A DNA stretch of 32,921 nucleotides, taken from an uncultured Atopobium sp. Lineage in GTDB: Bacteria > Actinomycetota > Coriobacteriia > Coriobacteriales > Atopobiaceae. A program made the position numbers and the translations under genes. Positions 1 through 7,474 of this stretch are shown here, one piece after another. The notes below the pieces were generated by a model, which was given only the letters and a program-made list of their open reading frames with translations, had not been told where the DNA came from and made no database searches. The first letter of the stretch is position 1; each line of letters begins with the position of its first letter. Location of the stretch: contig USKU01000003.1 in assembly GCA_900555335.1 (NCBI GenBank), forward strand, positions 1 through 32,921. Direction: 5' to 3'.

Positions 1-1927
1 AGCCCTCAACAATGCCCTTAGCATCAAAGAAATCGTAAGCTGGATACTTAGCGTTCCAGGTGTCATCAGCTGGGCGACCAACTAATACGCCACAGACGTA
101 ACTGGGTTCATCTGGCTGGCTCTTATCCTTATGTCCAAAGAGCACACGACCCAGCTCATACATGGCAATATTAGAGACACCATGAGCAAGGTTGTATGCA
201 ATAGAGCGCAGAAGACCTGGAACAATGGAGCGACGCATCTCAGACTGGTCAGCAACAAGTGGGCTCATAACCTTTACAGGGACGCCTCTTCCCTCTTCGC
301 TCATACCAAGCTTAGAGAGGTCATCTGGACTTGCAAACAAATATGACTTTGTCTCGTTGAGGCCAAGGGAGCGCAGCGTACGGCCAATCTTTCTAATCTG
401 ACGCTGATCTGAAGTCAAACCGCCTGCATGGTTTCTAGCAGCAGGAAGCGTAGCCTCAATATCACCTTCACCCCACAGGCGAACAATCTCCTCAATAAGG
501 TCAACCTCGCGCGTAAGATCTGGGCGGTTTGTAGGAGCAATAACGCTCAGCTCTCCGTTGTCTGCTGGAGCAACCTTGCAGCCAAGGCGCGTAAGGCGAG
601 AAACCATAAACTCTTCTGGAATTTGAGCACCTGCAAGGGCGCAGACGCGCTCTGGGCGAAGCGTAATAGTTACTGCCTCTTTTACCTTTGGATATACATC
701 AACAATACCAGGGCAAACCTCAGCACCACAGCACTCCTCAAAGAGTGCTGCTGCAATATCTGCAACAGATGCGCAACCGTTTGGATCCACAAGACGCTCG
801 TAGCGAATAGAAGCCTCGCTCATCAGATCAAGGTTTCTGCTGGTACGGCTAATGTGGCCGTTATCAAAGACAGCGGATTCCAAAAGGACATCAACGGTAT
901 TCTCGGTAATTTCAGAATCCAGGCCACCCATAACACCTGCAAGTGCAATAGGAGTCTTACCGTTATCTGTGATGACCGTCATATCGGACGTGAGCTCGCG
1001 GTCTTCTCCGTCAAGCGTCACAATGTGCTCACCGTCTTCTGCAGCGCGAACCACAATGTGGTACTTGCCATCTTCCTTGGTAAGTTTTCCGAGGTCAAAA
1101 GCATGCAAAGGCTGGCCGGTCAGGTACATCACGTAGTTAGTAACATCAACAACGTTATTGATTGAGCGGCCACCACAAGCCGTAACGCGACGAGCAAGCC
1201 ACTCAGGGCTTGGGCCAATCTTGACGTTACGAACCACGCGAGCAGTGTACCTTGAGCAGAGCTCGAGGTCAGCAATAGTAACATCAACCTGCTCAGATGC
1301 ATCTGCGCCAGACTCAGACGTAACACGTGGAAGCTCAATGTGGGTGTCAGTGTCATACATTGCAGAAACCTCAACAGCCATACCAGTCATAGAAAGGCAG
1401 TCGGGGCGGTTAGGGGTAATCTCGCAATCAAGAACTACATCAGACATGCCCAGGTAATCCGTAAGAGGTACACCAATTGGAGCATCCTCGGGAAGAATCA
1501 TAATGCCGCTCTGGTCATCACCAAGACCAAGCTCGCGAGAAGAGCAGTTCATGCCGCAAGACTCAACGCCACGCAGCTTGGACTTTTTAATCTTAAAGTC
1601 TCCAGGAAGTACCGCACCAATCATTGCCGTAACAATGTGGTCTCCCTGATTAAAGTTCTGAGCACCACAAACAATCTGTAGAGGAACAGGATTTCCGTCC
1701 TTATCTACATTGTTATTGCCAACGTCAACCAGGGTAACGTACATGTGATCAGAATCAGGATGAGGCTCTTTGCTTACAACCTGAGCAGTAACAACATGGT
1801 CAAGATTTGCGCCGACACGCTCTACCGCTTCAACCTCAGTACCAGTACGCACAAACTCGCGCTCAAGGTCTTTTGGGTCCTGAGGAAGATCAACGAGCGT
1901 CTTCAGCCATTCATAAGATACACGCAT
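1..1927 (-). CDS. pheT: Phenylalanyl-tRNA synthetase beta subunit (partial, C-terminus outside window)
   Basis: Beta chain of the alpha2-beta2 phenylalanyl-tRNA synthetase, which charges tRNA-Phe in the cytoplasm. The reading frame begins with MRVSYEWLKTLVD, the usual PheT opening, and runs off the left edge after about 642 codons of the roughly 800 expected. Near residues 40-150 lies the EMAP/OB-type tRNA-binding domain (VVTAQVVSKEPHPDSDHM and a later IVCGAQNF). The B3/B4 editing and B5 domains should follow, with the catalytic-like fold starting near the window edge. The start at 1927 has a GAAAGG ribosome site 6 bases upstream and lies 30 bp after pheS, so the two are co-transcribed and share the T-box leader. 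No frameshift is seen. Confidence 0.96.
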   Translation of the reverse strand, partial: MRVSYEWLKTLVDLPQDPKDLEREFVRTGTEVEAVERVGANLDHVVTAQVVSKEPHPDSDHMYVTLVDVGNNNVDKDGNPVPLQIVCGAQNFNQGDHIVTAMIGAVLPGDFKIKKSKLRGVESCGMNCSSRELGLGDDQSGIMILPEDAPIGVPLTDYLGMSDVVLDCEITPNRPDCLSMTGMAVEVSAMYDTDTHIELPRVTSESGADASEQVDVTIADLELCSRYTARVVRNVKIGPSPEWLARRVTACGGRSINNVVDVTNYVMYLTGQPLHAFDLGKLTKEDGKYHIVVRAAEDGEHIVTLDGEDRELTSDMTVITDNGKTPIALAGVMGGLDSEITENTVDVLLESAVFDNGHISRTSRNLDLMSEASIRYERLVDPNGCASVADIAAALFEECCGAEVCPGIVDVYPKVKEAVTITLRPERVCALAGAQIPEEFMVSRLTRLGCKVAPADNGELSVIAPTNRPDLTREVDLIEEIVRLWGEGDIEATLPAARNHAGGLTSDQRQIRKIGRTLRSLGLNETKSYLFASPDDLSKLGMSEEGRGVPVKVMSPLVADQSEMRRSIVPGLLRSIAYNLAHGVSNIAMYELGRVLFGHKDKSQPDEPSYVCGVLVGRPADDTWNAKYPAYDFFDAKGIVEG

Positions 1928-1957
1928 GTGATTGCCTTTCTAATAAGACGCCGATGA

Positions 1958-3025
1958 TTAGAACTGACGCAGAACTCTCTGGTCACCAGAGATGAGCATA
2001 CGCAGGTCAGGAAGGTCATAACGAAGAGCGGCAACACGCTCAACACCAATGCCAAAGGCAAAGCCTGTGTACTTCTCGGAATCAATACCACAGTACTTGA
2101 AGACATTAGGGTCAACCATGCCGCAACCAAGAATCTCAAGCCATCCCGTATTCTTGCAGAAGCGGCAGCCCTCGCCGTGGCAAACGCCACAAGAAACGTC
2201 TACCTCACAGCTTGGTTCAGTGAATGGGAAGAAATGAGGACGATAGCGTGTTGCACGATCTTTGCCAAAAATCTCTCGAGTAAAGTGGTCAAGCGTGCCT
2301 TTGAGATCACCGAAGGTAATGCCCTCATCAACAACAAGTCCTTCCATCTGCGTAAACTGTGGCAGGTGGTTAGCATCTGCGGTGTCAGGACGAAATACCG
2401 TACCAGGACAAATCATGTAAATAGGAGGCTCTTTTGTCTCCATGGTGTGTACCTGAACGCCAGAAGTCTGTGTACGAAGAAGGACGTCAGACTCGCCCAG
2501 TACGTGCGACTCTTTTCCTTCTGGTGCATTATCCACTACGTAGAACGTGTCCTTACCAGAACGGCTCGGGTGATCCTCTGGAGCATTCAGAGCTGTGAAG
2601 TTGTAGTAGGTAGTCTCAACATAAGGGCCCGTCTCAATGGTGTAGCCCATGCTGATAAAGATGTCTTCCATCTCCTCACGTACCTGCTCAATAAGGTGCT
2701 GGGTACCAGGATTCAAGCGACGACCTGGAAGGGTAATATCAGTTGCCTCCGCATTAAGCTGGGCTTCAAGAGCTTCTCGCTTTAATGCAAGCTGACGCTC
2801 ACGAATAGCGGTCTCAACATTAGCGCGAACAGTGTTTGCAAGATGACCCATTTGAGGGCGCTGGTCTGCGGGAACCTGACCCATCATACGCATAATTGCT
2901 GTAAGAGAGCCCTTCTTTCCCATTGATGCAACGCGCACCTTTTCAAGTGCTTCAAGGTTTGTTGCCTTAGCAATTCCTTCAAGTACTTGCTCGCGAATTG
3001 CCGAGAGTTCCTCAGACATTCCCAT
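1958..3025 (-). CDS. pheS: Phenylalanyl-tRNA synthetase alpha subunit
   Basis: Catalytic alpha chain of phenylalanyl-tRNA synthetase, a class II enzyme. It has 355 residues, normal for bacterial PheS: an N-terminal coiled-coil tRNA-binding arm (about 1-90), class II motif 2 (FRPDTADANHLPQFTQMEG) and motif 3 near the end (GFAFGIGVERVAALRYDLPD). A cysteine cluster (CGVCHGEGCRFC) precedes motif 3, as in many Gram-positive PheS proteins. The ATG at 3025 is preceded by GAAAGGG with 7-base spacing; a second ATG two codons later is possible. The gene sits directly behind the T-box leader and 30 bp ahead of pheT. Confidence 0.97.
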   Translation of the reverse strand: MGMSEELSAIREQVLEGIAKATNLEALEKVRVASMGKKGSLTAIMRMMGQVPADQRPQMGHLANTVRANVETAIRERQLALKREALEAQLNAEATDITLPGRRLNPGTQHLIEQVREEMEDIFISMGYTIETGPYVETTYYNFTALNAPEDHPSRSGKDTFYVVDNAPEGKESHVLGESDVLLRTQTSGVQVHTMETKEPPIYMICPGTVFRPDTADANHLPQFTQMEGLVVDEGITFGDLKGTLDHFTREIFGKDRATRYRPHFFPFTEPSCEVDVSCGVCHGEGCRFCKNTGWLEILGCGMVDPNVFKYCGIDSEKYTGFAFGIGVERVAALRYDLPDLRMLISGDQRVLRQF

Positions 3026-3042
3026 GTAATTACCCTTTCAAT

Positions 3043-3076
3043 AGAAAACCGTCCCTGAGCGCATGCCCAAGGACGG
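3043..3076 (-). terminator. Regulated terminator of the T-box leader
   Basis: On the minus strand a two-part stem, CCGTCC pairing with GGACGG and an inner GGGC pairing with GCTC around ATGC, is followed by TTTTC and then the pheS ribosome site. Its 5' half overlaps the zone just after the T-box sequence, as required for a mutually exclusive antiterminator. Confidence 0.8.
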
Positions 3077-3300
3077 AAAATTTCCGCGGTACCACCTCGG
3101 TTGATTGCACAGTTTTCTCTCTGCGCAATCCACTTTGAAGCCTAGTCTCGTTAGGCAGACGACTTCCCTACTGAGCAGTAAATTGCCGTTCAAGTTGTAG
3201 CTCGGGAGTGAACTCTACCAGCGTTGTGAAGGTGTTTCTCAGCCACGAACACCCTCTCTGTTCACAACGTGCTCCGGCAAACCTCTCCGTCAACGCACTT
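3043..3300 (-). ncRNA. T-box leader riboswitch of pheST
   Basis: The minus strand carries the hallmark T-box sequence AGGTGGTACCGCGG at 3084-3097. It is followed by a terminator stem (CCGTCC ... GGACGG, 3049-3076, with an inner GGGC/GCTC stem) and a short T run ending at 3043. Upstream sequence to about 3300 is able to form the long Stem I region. A UUC triplet followed by A at 3212-3210 is a reasonable specifier codon for tRNA-Phe, though I assign the specifier loop only tentatively. Known T-box RNAs bind uncharged tRNA and switch from terminator to antiterminator, so pheST should rise when charged tRNA-Phe is scarce. The exact 5' end is not visible. Confidence 0.9.
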
Positions 3301-3307
3301 TGTTCAG

Positions 3308-3316
3308 AGTATCACA
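3308..3316 (-). promoter_or_regulatory. Possible extended -10 promoter for the T-box transcript
   Basis: The minus strand reads TGTGATACT here, a TGn extended -10 pattern, right at the znuB stop codon. No convincing -35 lies at the right distance. The T-box RNA needs a promoter near this point because znuB ends at 3312. Weak call. Confidence 0.3.
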
Positions 3317-4124
3317 CTGTGCGAGTTTTGAGCAGCAGCACAACCCTTTTTACCAGAAAGATAAACAAAAGCGTAACAACCGCGAGAAGAACGATGGTTC
3401 CTCCAGGTTTAAGGCCAAGCTCATAGGAGACAACAAGTCCACCAAGCGAGGTCAGCATACCCACCGTGCTTGCATACAGACAGCATTGCTTCCAGCTGCG
3501 GGAAATCTGCAGAGCGCAGGCAACAGGAACCACCATCATGGATGAAACAATAAGTGAGCCAACTGTTCTTGCTGCTACGGCAACCACCAAAGCTACTGCG
3601 ATAACAAAGCCAAAGTTAATAAGACTTACGGGCACACCAACACAACGGGCATGACGCTCATCAAAAGACATCAAGAAAAGTTCTTTTCTAAGGAAGAAGC
3701 AGAATGCGACTGCAAGCACACTGATGGCCACAATCATCTGAACTTCTTGCTCGCTTACGGTCAGGATAGAGCCAAACATGAAGCTGTTGAAGCTTGACGA
3801 GTTAGGAACAAAACCAGACAACACACCTGCTAGACCAATACCAGCTGCCATCACAATGGCAACTGCAAGCTCTGACTGGTCTTTGAAGTGACGACGTACT
3901 CCCTCTACGCAAAGAGCACCACCCAAACAAGCGGCAATTGCTCCGGCAACAGGATTAATACCTGCAATCATGCCGCCTGCAACACCTGCAAGAGAAGTAT
4001 GTGAAAGCGCATCGCCAATCATAGAAAGGCGCTTCAATACAACCGTAACGCCTACCAGCGGAATAATTGCTCCCAGAAGAATTCCCACAAGAATTCCTCG
4101 CTGCATAAATACGTATTCAAACAT
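3312..4124 (-). CDS. znuB: Metal ABC transporter permease, ZnuB/MntB (ABC-3) family
   Basis: Membrane subunit of a zinc or manganese ABC importer of the ABC-3 family. The 270-residue protein is a series of hydrophobic helices with the family-typical early segment RLSMIGDALSHTSLAGVA, which contacts the ATPase. Its ATG directly abuts the znuC stop codon and uses a GAGGAGGG ribosome site inside the end of znuC, so translation is coupled. The neighbours are the ATPase and the binding protein of the same system. Zinc is favoured over manganese because of the histidine-rich partner proteins, but family membership alone does not decide the metal. Confidence 0.92.
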   Translation of the reverse strand: MFEYVFMQRGILVGILLGAIIPLVGVTVVLKRLSMIGDALSHTSLAGVAGGMIAGINPVAGAIAACLGGALCVEGVRRHFKDQSELAVAIVMAAGIGLAGVLSGFVPNSSSFNSFMFGSILTVSEQEVQMIVAISVLAVAFCFFLRKELFLMSFDERHARCVGVPVSLINFGFVIAVALVVAVAARTVGSLIVSSMMVVPVACALQISRSWKQCCLYASTVGMLTSLGGLVVSYELGLKPGGTIVLLAVVTLLFIFLVKRVVLLLKTRTV

Positions 4125-4979
4125 TTATGCCCTCCTCTCAAGCGAGTCTTGGGCATCTTGAACAACGTCTGACGCAGGACCAAGTGACTCATTCAGCGCA
4201 AAATCATCCAATTTTCCACGGTTATGATCGTGGACGTGGTGTGAATCAAGATCACAATGTGCTCCATGAACGGCGCAGTGATTATGACCGTGACCCCTAC
4301 CTACAATTTCTGTAGCTTTGTGGTCAGCAACTTCAACAACTCGACAAGCCAGTGCATCAAGAGCTGCAAGATCATGCGTAACAATAAGTACCGCAAGATC
4401 TCGAGCTGCATGGGCTTCTCGCACTAGGCTATAGAAATGATTGCGACTCTCTTTATCAAGACCAGTTGTAGGCTCGTCCAAAATGAGCAATGAAGGGTTT
4501 CCAACCAGCGCGCAGGCAAGACGAACTCTCTGGAGCTGTCCTCCAGAGAGTTCCCTAATAATACGCGTGGAAAAATCAGTCATACCTACAAGGTCAAGTG
4601 CCTCAAGCGTGCGCTCGCGACGCTCTTTTGCGCTCATCTTTACCTTTTTGGCACGAGCATACTGACTTGCATCTACTAGCTCGACGACGCTTGCAGGAAA
4701 GCGATTAACCGATTCTGAAGGAAGCTGTGGGACATAGCCTACACGCTCCCAATCCTTAAACCGAGTCGAGGGCGTTCCAAAAAGAAGTGATTTGCCACTT
4801 GTTGGCTCAAGCTCACCCACCACAATTCGAGAGAGCGTAGATTTACCAGCTCCGTTATCACCAATAAGCGCGCAAATCTCACCTTGATGAACGTCTAAAT
4901 TTACATCGTTCAAAACGCGTGTTTTCTTGTATGAGAAACTCACGTCTTGAAGCGAAACGGCTATCTGACTTTCCTGCAA
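4125..4979 (-). CDS. znuC: Metal ABC transporter ATPase with histidine-rich C-terminal tail
   Basis: Cytoplasmic ATPase of the zinc-type importer. It shows Walker A (GDNGAGKST), the signature LSGGQLQRVRLA, Walker B (LLILDEPTTGLD) and the switch histidine in VTHD. After the ATPase domain comes an unusual tail of about 55 residues, whose first half is packed with His and Cys (GHGHNHCAVHGAHCDLDSHH and onward), a likely metal-binding segment. No ATG start exists in frame. I chose TTG at 4979 because GGAGGA lies 4 bases upstream; TTG at 4991 would put that site inside the gene, and GTG at 4982 is too close to it. The gene lies 37 bp after znuA and abuts znuB. Confidence 0.9.
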   Translation of the reverse strand: MQESQIAVSLQDVSFSYKKTRVLNDVNLDVHQGEICALIGDNGAGKSTLSRIVVGELEPTSGKSLLFGTPSTRFKDWERVGYVPQLPSESVNRFPASVVELVDASQYARAKKVKMSAKERRERTLEALDLVGMTDFSTRIIRELSGGQLQRVRLACALVGNPSLLILDEPTTGLDKESRNHFYSLVREAHAARDLAVLIVTHDLAALDALACRVVEVADHKATEIVGRGHGHNHCAVHGAHCDLDSHHVHDHNRGKLDDFALNESLGPASDVVQDAQDSLERRA

Positions 4980-5016
4980 CACGTCCTCCAAACATCCAGC
5001 CTAAGCTGGCAACACA

Positions 5017-6018
5017 CTATGCGAGAGCGCCCTCAAGAGCCTTGAGGTTCTCGCGCATAACAGAGAGGTAATCCTCGCCTGCCTTAAGCTCCTCGTCAGT
5101 AAGACCCTCAAGTGGGTTGAGCTCTTCAACACGAGCGCCTGTTGCCTCAGCAATTGCTTGAGCAACCTTAGGACTTACCAGTTCCTCCGTAAAAATAACC
5201 TTTACATTATGCTCTTTTACGAACTCAGTAATCTCTTTCATTTCCTGAGCATTTGGCTCAGCATCTGCCTCAACACCCTCAATAGGCATCTGAGTGAGAC
5301 CATAAGCCTCGCACAAATAACCAAATGCCTGGTGAGAAACAACAATGGTCTTGTTAGGTAGTGAATCCAGACCCTTATGGAACTCATTATCAAGCGTATC
5401 AAAGTCTGCATTTGCTTTATCAAGATTGGCAGCATACTCTGACTTGTGCTCAGAGTCCTTCTCGGAAAGGGCATCACAAATATTCTTCATCTGAATCTTT
5501 GCATTCAGAGGGCTCAGCCAAACGTGAGGGTCAGTTCCGCCATGGTCATGGTCGTGATCGTGGTCATGGTCATCTTTCTTCTCCTCATGATCGTGATCAT
5601 CGTCCTCTTCAAGCTCAAGAAGTTTGACGTCTTTGCTGGTCTCAACTGCTGTAAGTTTTGTACCAGAACCAAGTCCATCAAGTACGTCCTTGACCCAGTG
5701 CTCCATACCAGCACCGTTGTAAATCAAGAAGTCTGCTTCCTGGATAGTCTTCATATCCTTGCTGGATGGCTCCCAATCATGTGGCTCAGTACCTGCTGGA
5801 ACGAGGCATGTTACCTCAGCATGATCGCCAGCAATGCGCTTTGCAAAATCGTACATAGGATAAAAACTTGCAACAATGCTGAGCTTCTTCTGGTCTTTAT
5901 TATCAGAAGCTCCTTCTTGCTTTTGAGCCTCAGGCTTGCAGCCAGCAAGAATAGCACTCACGCCAAAAGCGGAAGCTACAAGTGCGCTACGACGAGAAAC
6001 GGTTGGATTCAAATTCAT
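5017..6018 (-). CDS. znuA: Metal-binding lipoprotein of zinc ABC importer (ZnuA/AdcA type)
   Basis: Extracytoplasmic cluster A-I solute-binding protein that hands zinc (or manganese) to the permease. The 333-residue chain opens with a lipoprotein signal ending in the lipobox ILAGC (Cys27), preceded by SRRSAL, which resembles a twin-arginine motif. Expected metal ligands are visible: His80 (EPHDW), His165 (DPHVWLSP) and His229 (VVSHQAF), with an acidic ligand expected further on. The flexible His/Asp loop at about 139-159 (DHDHDHDHDH) is typical of zinc-specific members. I chose ATG 6018 because GGGAGA precedes it; a longer frame to 6114 would add an implausible N-terminus ahead of the signal. 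First gene of znuACB. Confidence 0.94.
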   Translation of the reverse strand: MNLNPTVSRRSALVASAFGVSAILAGCKPEAQKQEGASDNKDQKKLSIVASFYPMYDFAKRIAGDHAEVTCLVPAGTEPHDWEPSSKDMKTIQEADFLIYNGAGMEHWVKDVLDGLGSGTKLTAVETSKDVKLLELEEDDDHDHEEKKDDHDHDHDHDHGGTDPHVWLSPLNAKIQMKNICDALSEKDSEHKSEYAANLDKANADFDTLDNEFHKGLDSLPNKTIVVSHQAFGYLCEAYGLTQMPIEGVEADAEPNAQEMKEITEFVKEHNVKVIFTEELVSPKVAQAIAEATGARVEELNPLEGLTDEELKAGEDYLSVMRENLKALEGALA

Positions 6019-6344
6019 GTTACATCTCCCAAAACTATAAAAACCAATACGGTGTAGTGCCAAATTCTTCAAACAAAATCGCGCGATTGTCCTCACTACC
6101 AAGCATAAAAACATGGCGAGAAACCCATGTTTCTCCTCACTTCTTTGCCTTTCTACTCACTTCTCATCATCTGAACATGCATTCATGCTTCCCCTTTAGC
6201 ACGAAAGCGGGCTGTCTTCCGACAGTCCGCTTTCTAAAAGTTAGCCTTAGTATACATATTCCAATTAAAGTCAACGAAAAATCTTTTATCTTTTCCGTAA
6301 ACGGAATTGGAATAAACAAGTTAACTGTTTTATCTCTTGCTAAC
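6019..6344. promoter_or_regulatory. Intergenic region upstream of znuA
   Basis: This 326-bp gene-free stretch holds the presumed znuA promoter (minus strand). TTGGCA (6058-6063) and TATAGT (6034-6039) are 18 bp apart, but they would start the RNA inside the ribosome site, so another promoter may be the real one. A perfect palindrome AATCGCGCGATT at 6077-6088 is a candidate operator, for example for a zinc-responsive repressor; it does not match a Zur box I know. Further out are a GGCGAGAAACCC element (6115-6126), a strong hairpin (6203-6234), a 9-bp inverted repeat ATTCCAATT/AATTGGAAT (6258-6266, 6305-6313) and the palindrome TTCCGT-AA-ACGGAA (6293-6306). Confidence 0.5.
6203..6234 (-). terminator. 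Stem-loop, probable terminator downstream of the DUF421 gene
   Basis: A 14-bp stem with one G-T pair and a four-base loop (GAAAGCGGGCTGTC ... GACAGTCCGCTTTC). It lies about 110 bp past the end of the DUF421 gene. There is no clear T run on either strand, so it may act as an RNA-stabilising end or a weak terminator. Confidence 0.45.
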
Positions 6345-6989
6345 CTACTGATCTTTCTCCGCGTACGGAGTAATTATCAGATTTCCACTATTATACTCAC
6401 CCAAATAAACCTCTGAAGCAGACTTATAACCTTGACGCTGAAGTTCTTTTTCAAGCCAATTTTCTTCCAAATCAAGCGCATCAAGAATATTTGTCTGAAC
6501 TTGTCCATCAGTGATAAGAGGGAACCTAACGTTCTCTTCTCCATGTTGAACAATAATCAACTGTCCATTTTGCTCAAGAATGGCACGCTTAACGTCTGAG
6601 ATATAATTCACTCCTGCCTGGCGAAGCTTCAGCGACACATCGTAGGCAGTGAGACCCATAGACCTACAGTTGTCTACAAGCAGCTTGCCCTTATCAATAA
6701 CAATAACAGGACGTCCATCAATCAACTGCTTGACCAGCATATTGTTTGTTCTCAACCATTTGAGAACCATAACAATAATGAGCCAAATAAGCAGGACAAG
6801 GGTGAACTGCAAAATGGTAATTGAACTGTTGTAGATCATGCCGCCAACAATGCCGCCAAGTACAAAGTTTTGAACCTGGTCAATTGCTGCAGTTGGTGCT
6901 AGGTTTCCTTTTCCGCTGACGTTAATTGCCAGAACAAGCGAGAAAAGACCGATGCACAATTTAATGGCAACTTCTAAATAAAAGTTCAT
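6345..6989 (-). CDS. DUF421 (YetF-like) membrane protein
   Basis: A 214-residue member of the DUF421/YetF family, whose function is poorly understood. There are about three hydrophobic helices in the first 80 residues, then a cytoplasmic part with the family pattern (VKQLIDGRPVIVIDKGKLLVD, followed by SLKLRQAGV and DVKRAILEQNGQLIIVQ). The ATG at 6989 has GAGGAG 7 bases upstream and starts 4 bp after the DUF3290 stop, so the two are coupled. This DUF3290-DUF421 pairing is common in Firmicutes-type genomes and suggests a membrane complex. It is the last gene of the long PTS/aminosugar cluster. Confidence 0.88.
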   Translation of the reverse strand: MNFYLEVAIKLCIGLFSLVLAINVSGKGNLAPTAAIDQVQNFVLGGIVGGMIYNSSITILQFTLVLLIWLIIVMVLKWLRTNNMLVKQLIDGRPVIVIDKGKLLVDNCRSMGLTAYDVSLKLRQAGVNYISDVKRAILEQNGQLIIVQHGEENVRFPLITDGQVQTNILDALDLEENWLEKELQRQGYKSASEVYLGEYNSGNLIITPYAEKDQ

Positions 6990-6993
6990 CGAT

Positions 6994-7437
6994 CTACTCC
7001 TCTACATGCTTAATGTCATTACCAATGAGATTGATCTGTTCAATGACATAGTCATTCTCGGTATTTTTCAAAACGTGATAATACTTACCGTCAACCTCAA
7101 GATACGAGGGATTTCCCTGGCTATCAAAGGCAACGTACACGTGGTCAAAATCAACCTCAAGACGTCGAGCGAAGCTTTCTTGTGAGGAAACAATTGACTC
7201 ATAGTGCTTACTTGCCTGATTAACCTCTAGCACACGATCAAGCTGTAGAAGTCCAAGAAAAATTAATGAGAACAGCGCAATAAGCGCCAGCTCACGATAC
7301 TTAGAATTCTTTCTATCACGCATGTAATGCACAAGCGAGAAGATCATTAGAAGTGCAACAAGGCCAAATAGAACAAGCTGAGTCCAGTCAAATACTGTCG
7401 CATGGTGAATTAAATAGTTATGGGAATAGAACTCCAT
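6994..7437 (-). CDS. DUF3290 family membrane protein
   Basis: A 147-residue protein with two hydrophobic segments (about 18-38 and 50-66) and a C-terminal soluble domain (VAFDSQGNPSYLEVDGKYYHV). This matches the DUF3290 family, normally found beside DUF421 genes as here. No reaction is known. The start is ATG 7437 with AAGGAAG immediately upstream at good spacing. It follows nagA by 37 bp without a visible terminator, so it is probably expressed with the aminosugar genes. Confidence 0.85.
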   Translation of the reverse strand: MEFYSHNYLIHHATVFDWTQLVLFGLVALLMIFSLVHYMRDRKNSKYRELALIALFSLIFLGLLQLDRVLEVNQASKHYESIVSSQESFARRLEVDFDHVYVAFDSQGNPSYLEVDGKYYHVLKNTENDYVIEQINLIGNDIKHVEE

Positions 7438-7474
7438 AGGCTTCCTTTAGTTTGCATTACTCAAGATCTGCTGC

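Noticed and set aside
428..1165. 245-codon plus-strand open frame opposite pheT
   Set aside because: A shadow of the pheT reading frame with no family resemblance.
4200..4290. Short-repeat appearance in the znuC 3' end and in znuA (5530-5610)
   Set aside because: Explained by His/Asp-rich codons in the proteins, not by an independent DNA repeat.
5446..6057. 203-codon plus-strand open frame opposite znuA
   Set aside because: It arises from the His/Asp repeat region of znuA read backwards; low-complexity and without a start signal.
6034..6063. TTGGCA/TATAGT pair as the definite znuA promoter
   Set aside because: Good sequence match, but RNA would begin within the ribosome site, so I list it only as a possibility.
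5982..6416. 144-codon plus-strand open frame across the znuA upstream region
   Set aside because: It overlaps two real genes and an intergenic region full of palindromes, and has no ribosome site.
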